Assembly (NCBI GenBank): GCA_005223375.1
Contig: RXOD01005887.1
Span: forward strand, 1 to 12,116
Length of the DNA: 12,116 bases
Source: Amoebophrya sp. AT5.2
Taxonomy: Eukaryota; Sar; Dinophyceae; Syndiniales; Amoebophryaceae
Direction: 5' to 3'
Shown here: one piece after another, positions 7,349-12,116 of the stretch
Layout of the letters: every line of letters begins with the position of its first letter
Numbering within the stretch: position 1 is the first letter of the stretch
Notes under the pieces: model-generated
The model's input: only the letters and a program-made list of their open reading frames with translations
Databases searched by the model: none
What the model was told of the DNA's origin: nothing
Position numbers and translations under genes: made by a program

Positions 7349-10300
7349 TCAATATAATGGCCTCTTCTTCGTCCCCCCCCCTCCCGACACTCGCTTGCTG
7401 CTGGAGGCCGCGACCCCCCCATCTCGCGGCCCCTCCATCTCGCTTGCGAGTGCCGCGAACTTTCCGGCCTTGAGTTTCACCAGTTTCCGCGGGTCTCCGT
7501 ATTCCACCACCCGCCCCGCCTCCAGCACCGCCACCGCGTTGTAGTCCGCGATCGTCGAGATCCGGTGTGCGATCGTGATAATCGTGGACCCGTGGAAGTG
7601 TGTGCGCAAAATGCTTTGGATCTGCTTGTCCAGCTCTGGGTCCAGCGCCGACGTCGCCTCGTCCAGCAGCAGGATTCCTTTGAAGGCATTCTCATTACTA
7701 ATACTATTTCCGTTTCCATTTCCTCCTCCGACGTCGTTAGTATTTGCACTTCCTGTTCCTCCCTTCGGCTTCCGCAGGATCGCCCTCGCCAGGGCCAGAA
7801 GCTGGCGCTCCCCGTGCGAGAAGTTGCCGCCGCCCTCGCTCACCTCGGCGTCCAAATTCGTGCCCAGCTTGTCCTGCAGCCGCGCCAATCTCAACGCCTC
7901 CACCATCTCCGCGTCCGTGGACTCGCGGAAGGGATCCAGGTTGAACCGAATCGACCCACTAAAGATCACCGGGTCCTGCGGGATCACCATCAGGTTCTTC
8001 CGCAGCTGGTGCAGCCCTAATTCCCCCACGTCCCGCCCGTCGATTTTTTGCGTCCCCGAACAAGGCTCCACCATCCGCATCAGGGACAGCAGCAGGCTAC
8101 TCTTCCCGCTGCCCGTGCGGCCGCAAATCCCGAGGCTGGTCCCCGCCGGCACCGACAAAGACACGTTCTTCAGCACCAGCGGCAGCTCGTCCCGGTACCG
8201 TAGCGACACGTCGGCAAACTCCACGCGGCCCTTAGTCGGCCTCCAGGGTGAACTACTACAAGAAGTGCCATCCAGGTCTGCCTCGGTGGGGATCTGTTCC
8301 ACGTACTGCTTCAGCCGCTCCACGGAGATCATTTGGGTTTCCAGGTCCGCCGACTCCCGGTTCAGTGCGTTCAGCGTTAGAGGGATGAAAAACCCATTTT
8401 TGGCGGCGTTTCTGGGAGTACATGATCGCCAGCTCCACGATTGCTGCCGAGACCGAATACGAGACGAAATACAAGACAAAATACAAGACGAAGCAGGCAA
8501 ATCCTTGGCGTCTCGTGGCCGTCACTTTGGAGTGCTTTCTCCCCCCTGAGAAAGTAGCAGAAGCACAGCAGGACCAAATACGAGACAAAATATCAGACGA
8601 AATACGAGAGAAAATACAAGACAACGCAGCCCATCGCCACGGCCCACAACATACGCGACCAATTACCAGAGGAACTACAAGACGCCCACCACCAGACCAA
8701 TAGCCAGGGAAATGGGTTGATCCTCCCCTTAACAGCGTGTCCGTCAGCTTCAGTGAGTACATGATCGCCAGCCCCACGATTCCCGCCGCCAGGTAGCTGC
8801 GCAGCGCGATCGCCAGGAAGCAGACGCCGGACACAAGTAAAGTTCCCGTGAGCTGCATCCTTAATGACAGCCACCGGTTCGCGGAATTGGCCAGAAAGAA
8901 GACCTGCAGCTGTTTTTCCAGGTGCGTGACGTTCAGGTTTGACGCGATCTGTTCCAGCTTGTGCACCCGCACCGTGGACAGGCCGACCAACGTCTCCGCG
9001 AAGTGCGAGAAGATGGGCGACTTGTTCACGGTGTCCAGCCTCCGCAGGTCCCGCGCGGACGGGATGTAGTAGCGCTGCGTCTGCAGGAACAGCACCCAGA
9101 TGGGCACGAAGAGGAGCAGCGTCCACGGCGACACCTGCGCGGACAGGACGAAGATCAGCAGCAACCGGTAGAACCACTGGCAGTTCAGCGAGATGGTCTG
9201 CGGCAAGTTGTTGTCCAGGATCACGGTGTCTTCGGCGAACCGGTTCAGGATTCGTCCGACGGGGGTTACGTCCAGCCACGCCATCTTCGCGCGGAGCACC
9301 GCGTACTGGCAGTCCATGTGCAGTTTCCGCGCCGCCGCCTGCCCCATCGAGATGCGGTACAGGATGAACAGAAACAGCGCGAACGCCCCGAAAACGATAA
9401 TGCCGACATACACCAAGAGCCCGAAGGACGACGCCATGTAGGTGACGTTGTCGCTCCAGTGGCCGATCCAGGAATTCGCCATCACCGTGCAGGACTCGGA
9501 CGAGATCATGCAGGCGAAGTAGAGGGCGATCCAGGGGGGGCCGCCCATCGCGTTCAGGTAGTAGCGGTAGCAGTCGAAGGACACCGAACCCTGCGAACGC
9601 TCCTCCTCCTTCACGGTGGACTGGAGCAGGGTCTGTTTTTCGGGGTTTGGGGTGGATTTATTTTCCTTCTTCTCCCCGTCCTTCGCCGATGGTTCCTGGT
9701 TCGCCAAGGGAGGCGACGGTGATTGCGCCTCCTTGCTCCGGGACCGGGTGCGTTCTCGGTTCACCACCGCCGTTCCCATAGTAGCGTTGACCTCCTCCGC
9801 ACCGGCAGGACCAGGAGGACTATTACTTCCCATCCGCTGCAGCCGGTGCTCCAGGTCCATCTCCTCGTAACTGGTCGACTCGTCGTCCTCGGAGGAAACC
9901 GCGGCCCGGTACTCCTCGAAGCTGTCGTAGCAGCTCACCTCGCCCGACCCCTTCGCGCAGTGGATGATTTTCGACGCCAGCCGCGCCGTCTGCTCGTCGT
10001 GCGTGGCGAGGATGACGCACTTGTGCCGCAGCCGGCCGCGGAACACCTCCCTCCGCAGGTGGCCGGCGACGTGCGCGTCCACCGCAGACAACACGTCGTC
10101 AAACACGAACACATCCGCGTCGTTCACGTCGAAAATCGCGCGCGCGATCGCGACGCGGGCCTTTTGCCCGCCAGAAAGCGTCACGCCGCGATCGCCGATC
10201 TGGGTCTCGTCGCCGTTGGGGAGCACGTCAATGTCGGCGAGCAGAGCGGAGCAACGGAGGGTGTTTTCGTACTCCCTCTCCCGATCGGCCGCATCGGTGG

Positions 10301-12116
10301 GTCGATCGAAGGCCGGACGCTGTGCGTGGTCCGAGGGGTGCGAAGAGGCGTTCACCTGGCCCCACGTGACATTGTCGCGGAGCGTTTTGTTGCACACCCA
10401 CGGAGACTGGGCGCAGTAGCGGACGCCACTGTTGTTTTTTTTGCGCGAGAAACTATCATGCGAGAATGCGATGAGCCATACGCCACTATTTACCGCTTTT
10501 TCGGGTGATATAAAATCAAAAACTCGTAAGTATATGCTAATCCCGAGCGGCGCGTCCTCCTCGTCATACAAATAAAATGGCCTCAAACAGTAGGTCTCAG
10601 TACCGTCCTCGGAAGAGGTTGCGCGTGACGCCGCTCTTGTCCGAAAGCTCGCCCAACAAGGCGGTCAAAAAGCCCGTCTTCCCGCTCCCCGTGGGCCCCA
10701 CCACCACGACGAAGTCGCCCATGTTGAAGTGAAACTTGTGCCCGCTCGGGTTCGTCAGAAGCGACGCCCCGTTCGGCCACTGCAACGCATCAAACTCGTA
10801 CTCGACCACCGGGTTCCCACCAGGCGCCGCCACCGACTTCCCACCAGCCGCTGCACCCGATTCGGCGTTGCGGGGATTCGTGTCGGGCATCAATAGCGGG
10901 AGAGCACTGCCGGCATTCGTCGGCGTCGACGCGACCGTGCTGGGCGGAGATAAAGTGAAACCCCCCGCCCCGAGATTCTCGGCTCCGGCGAGCGCGGCAG
11001 CGCCATGGTCCACGAGCGGGAGTTCGCGGTCGTCCGCCACCGGGTAGTTGTTGTCCAGCACTTCCCGCGCGGTTCTCGGGGTTTGTCCCGGATCCGCTTG
11101 CTGCAGGTGGATCAGGGCGCTGTTTTGCAGGATCTGGTTCCGCCGCAGCTCCAGGTTCATCCGCGCGTCCAGCGCGGCGCTGTCGACATTGCCCGTATCA
11201 TGATCAAAAACCGCCGGCGAGGGCGAAGTAGTAGTCGGTGGACTCCCAACTGCGGTGAACTTTCCGATCCCGCCGGCCACCACGGTTTCTTCCCCGGTGA
11301 TTTTGTTTACCTCGACGCGCATGCTGCCCTGTACCTCCGGCTTTTTCAGGAAGGTCTCGAGTCGGATGACCGCTACCTGGCTCTGGATCAGCCACTGCAG
11401 CATCATCGGCAGCGCGCCCAGCGGGAACCCGATCACGGAGAACAACGCTAAAGCCGTGAACGCCGTCGCGGGGTCCAGCTCTCTCCCCAGCACGATGCAA
11501 TGTACAAAAAACGTCGCGGCGCCCACGAAGCCCGGGGCCACCGTGAACTGCAGCCACTGGACGCCGCTCCACTGGCGCACGCGCTTTTGCAAAAGCAGCT
11601 CGCGGTCGCGGATCTCGCGCACCCGCTCCGCGAGCGAGTTCTCCCAGCCGTAGAGCTTCACCATCTTGATCGCGTTCAGCAGCTCGTTCTGGATCTTCAG
11701 CCGCTCGTCCTTTACCTTCATCACCTCCCGCTGCAGCGCCTGTGCCCGCTTCTGTACCCGCCCGGAAACGAGGAAGCTCGCGGCCATCACGATTAGTCCG
11801 CCGAAGGTCGCGTACCCAACGTAGTAGCCGAGGAAGAAGAAGCACAGCACCAGCTGCAGTGGCGCGGACCAGAGCAGGTTCAGATACGGCATCAGCGTGG
11901 AAAACCGGTCGGTGTCGGCGGTGATCAGGTTCATGGTCTGTCCGACGGAGCCCTCGTAGTCACACTTCCCCGGGTTCACGGGCAGAAAAGACGCGAGCAC
12001 CTTCTGGAACACGCTGGCGCGGGGGCCGCGCACGATCTGGCTCGCGGTTACGTGCTGAACCGACGGAGCCTGCGTCGGTGCAGACGGTGACGAGCCACTA
12101 GTGGTACCGGTCGGCT
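7349..12116 (-). CDS. ABCC (MRP-like) ABC exporter, 5' partial, three exons
   Basis: This is an ATP-driven membrane exporter of the ABCC/MRP type; in the family, substrates are often organic anions or conjugates, but the substrate here is unknown. The proposed join is 12116-10598, 10413-8733 and 8371-7349, giving 1406 residues with the N-terminus outside the window. Residue numbers count from the first full codon. TMD1 (about 28-257) carries family hallmarks MNLITADTDRF and IKMVKLYGWE. NBD1 has Walker A GPTGSGKT (473-480), Q-loop CAQSPW (506-511), signature LSGGQ (585-589), Walker B FVFDD (608-612) and His645. TMD2 spans about 782-1066. NBD2 has Walker A GRTGSGKS (1150-1157), signature FSHGE, Walker B ILLLDE (1299-1304) and His1335. 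Asp in place of catalytic Glu in NBD1, with Glu in NBD2, is the usual ABCC asymmetry. Odd features are a TMD1-NBD1 linker about 150 residues longer than usual and a Gly/Asn-rich insert in NBD2. Family assignment is firm; the substrate is not inferable. Confidence 0.93.
7679..7762 (-). other. 84-nt in-frame Gly/Asn-rich insert in NBD2
   Basis: Between the NBD2 signature helix (..ARAILRKPK) and Walker B (ILLLDEATSALD) the frame contains about 28 extra residues rich in Gly, Asn and Ser (for example GGGNGNGNSISNEN). The family normally has no gap here. AAGGGA at the start and AAAGGA at the end form an imperfect direct repeat exactly 84 nt apart. It may be a translated loop or an in-frame intron that the reading frame cannot reveal. 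Confidence 0.6.
8416..8442 (-). repeat. Copy of the upstream exon end inside intron 2
   Basis: Plus-strand GAGTACATGATCGCCAGC followed by t-CCACGATT at 8416-8442 matches 8755-8781 at 26 of 27 positions. The original encodes the end of TMD2 (..IVGLAIMYS..). The intronic copy would read IVELAIMYS, then diverges before the 3' junction. It looks like a captured or duplicated exon fragment within the intron. Confidence 0.85.
8457..8492. repeat. 12-nt tandem repeat block 1 (3 units) in intron 2
   Basis: Plus-strand units are ATACGAGACGAA, ATACAAGACAAA and ATACAAGACGAA, followed by GCAG. A matching block lies at 8578-8625. Confidence 0.85.
8578..8625. repeat. 12-nt tandem repeat block 2 (4 units) in intron 2
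   Basis: Plus-strand units are ATACGAGACAAA, ATATCAGACGAA, ATACGAGAGAAA and ATACAAGACAAC, again followed by GCAG. Same unit and same right flank as block 1, so a larger segment was probably duplicated and then diverged. Confidence 0.85.
10414..10597 (-). other. Non-canonical intron 1 of the ABCC gene (184 nt, direct-repeat bounded)
   Basis: The upstream exon reads through NBD1 Walker A to ...LFRGRY and then meets a TGA. The next conserved block, CAQSPWV (Q-loop), resumes in the downstream frame. TACTG occurs at both junctions (10602-10598 and 10418-10414), and removing one copy plus the 184 nt between restores ...FRG-RY-CAQSPWV in frame. No placement of the cut within TACTG gives GT-AG ends. 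Just inside the repeats the ends form an imperfect inverted repeat: AGACCTACTGTTTG on the 5' side against GGACGCCACTGTTG read inward on the other strand, with ACTGTT shared. The length is not a multiple of three, so it cannot be translated through. The exact cut within the repeat is undecidable from DNA. Confidence 0.85.

Larger units (their letters stand above)
8372..8732 (-). mobile_element. Non-canonical intron 2 of the ABCC gene: TIR-bearing introner-like element (361 nt)
   Basis: TMD2 runs to ...MYSLKLTDTL and the coding sequence resumes with NALNRESADLETQM, which together match the ABCC consensus before NBD2 (compare LQITQSLNWIVR..VETN in yeast Ycf1). ACGCTG is present at both edges (8738-8733 and 8377-8372). 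Removing one copy plus the insert joins the exons in frame. Immediately inside the repeats lie terminal inverted repeats: TTAAGGGGAGGATCAACCC (from 8732 downward) and TTAGAGGGATGAAAAACCC (from 8378 upward), 18 of 23 matching when extended to ...CATTT. Possible cut positions give TT-TG, GT-CT, TG-GC, CT-CG, GC-AC, CG-AA or AC-TA ends, never GT-AG. TIRs plus a target-site-duplication-like repeat are what a DNA transposon leaves. The intron call is strong; mobility is inferred. Confidence 0.85.

Noticed and set aside
7575..8549. Long plus-strand frame opposite the ABCC NBD2
   Set aside because: It is antisense to a region with unmistakable ABC motifs. GC-biased codons on the minus strand create open frames on the other strand.
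8256..8732. Read-through of intron 2 as a real C-terminus of the transporter
   Set aside because: The sequence after LKLTDTLL loses ABCC similarity and repeats an exon fragment. Conserved sequence resumes only after the second ACGCTG in the other frame.
8961..10508. Plus-strand frames of about 250 codons opposite TMD2 and NBD1
   Set aside because: They are shadows of the transporter, with compositions rich in Arg, His and Val typical of antisense translation.

Overview
The window looks like nuclear DNA of a protist, most probably an alveolate of the dinoflagellate/Syndiniales kind (Amoebophrya-like). This placement is inference, not proven by any marker gene. Reasons: a GC-rich, intron-containing full-length-type ABCC transporter; all supportable genes on the minus strand, as in unidirectional dinoflagellate gene arrays; long low-complexity insertions in conserved proteins; and above all introns that are not GT-AG, are bounded by short direct repeats, and in one clear case carry terminal inverted repeats (TIRs) directly inside those repeats. 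Introns like this (introner elements) are known in Amoebophrya. Euglenid non-conventional introns are a less likely alternative. No spliced-leader sequence, tRNA, rRNA, CRISPR array or bacterial operon signal was seen.

Layout from right to left, which is the direction of transcription. Positions 12116-7349 (minus) hold an ABCC (MRP-like) exporter in three exons, truncated upstream by the window edge: TMD1, NBD1, TMD2, NBD2, then a stop. Two non-canonical introns of 184 and 361 nt interrupt it. The larger has TIRs, a duplicated piece of the upstream exon and 12-nt tandem repeats. Positions 6439-4154 (minus) hold a single uninterrupted 761-codon reading frame for a Q/S/T/P/G-rich, probably disordered protein of unknown function. 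Six copies of an 11-nt repeat lie just upstream of its ATG. Positions 2801-1574 (minus) hold a three-exon gene for a 294-residue protein with a degenerate EF-hand-like loop. Its first intron (91 nt) is non-canonical with a 6-nt direct repeat, and its second (252 nt) is a normal GT-AG intron, so both intron classes occur in one gene. Positions 825-646 (minus) hold a 59-codon, codon-biased frame that is probably an exon of an unrecognised gene.

The stretches 1-640, 900-1570, 2940-4150 and 6925-7345 hold no gene I can support. They contain short direct and inverted repeats, listed below. No functional link between the genes is evident; they seem to share only strand and neighbourhood.

The most notable content is the transposon-like intron architecture. 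The exon junctions are fixed independently by reading frame and by alignment to conserved ABCC motifs, so the lack of GT-AG ends in the two transporter introns is well supported.
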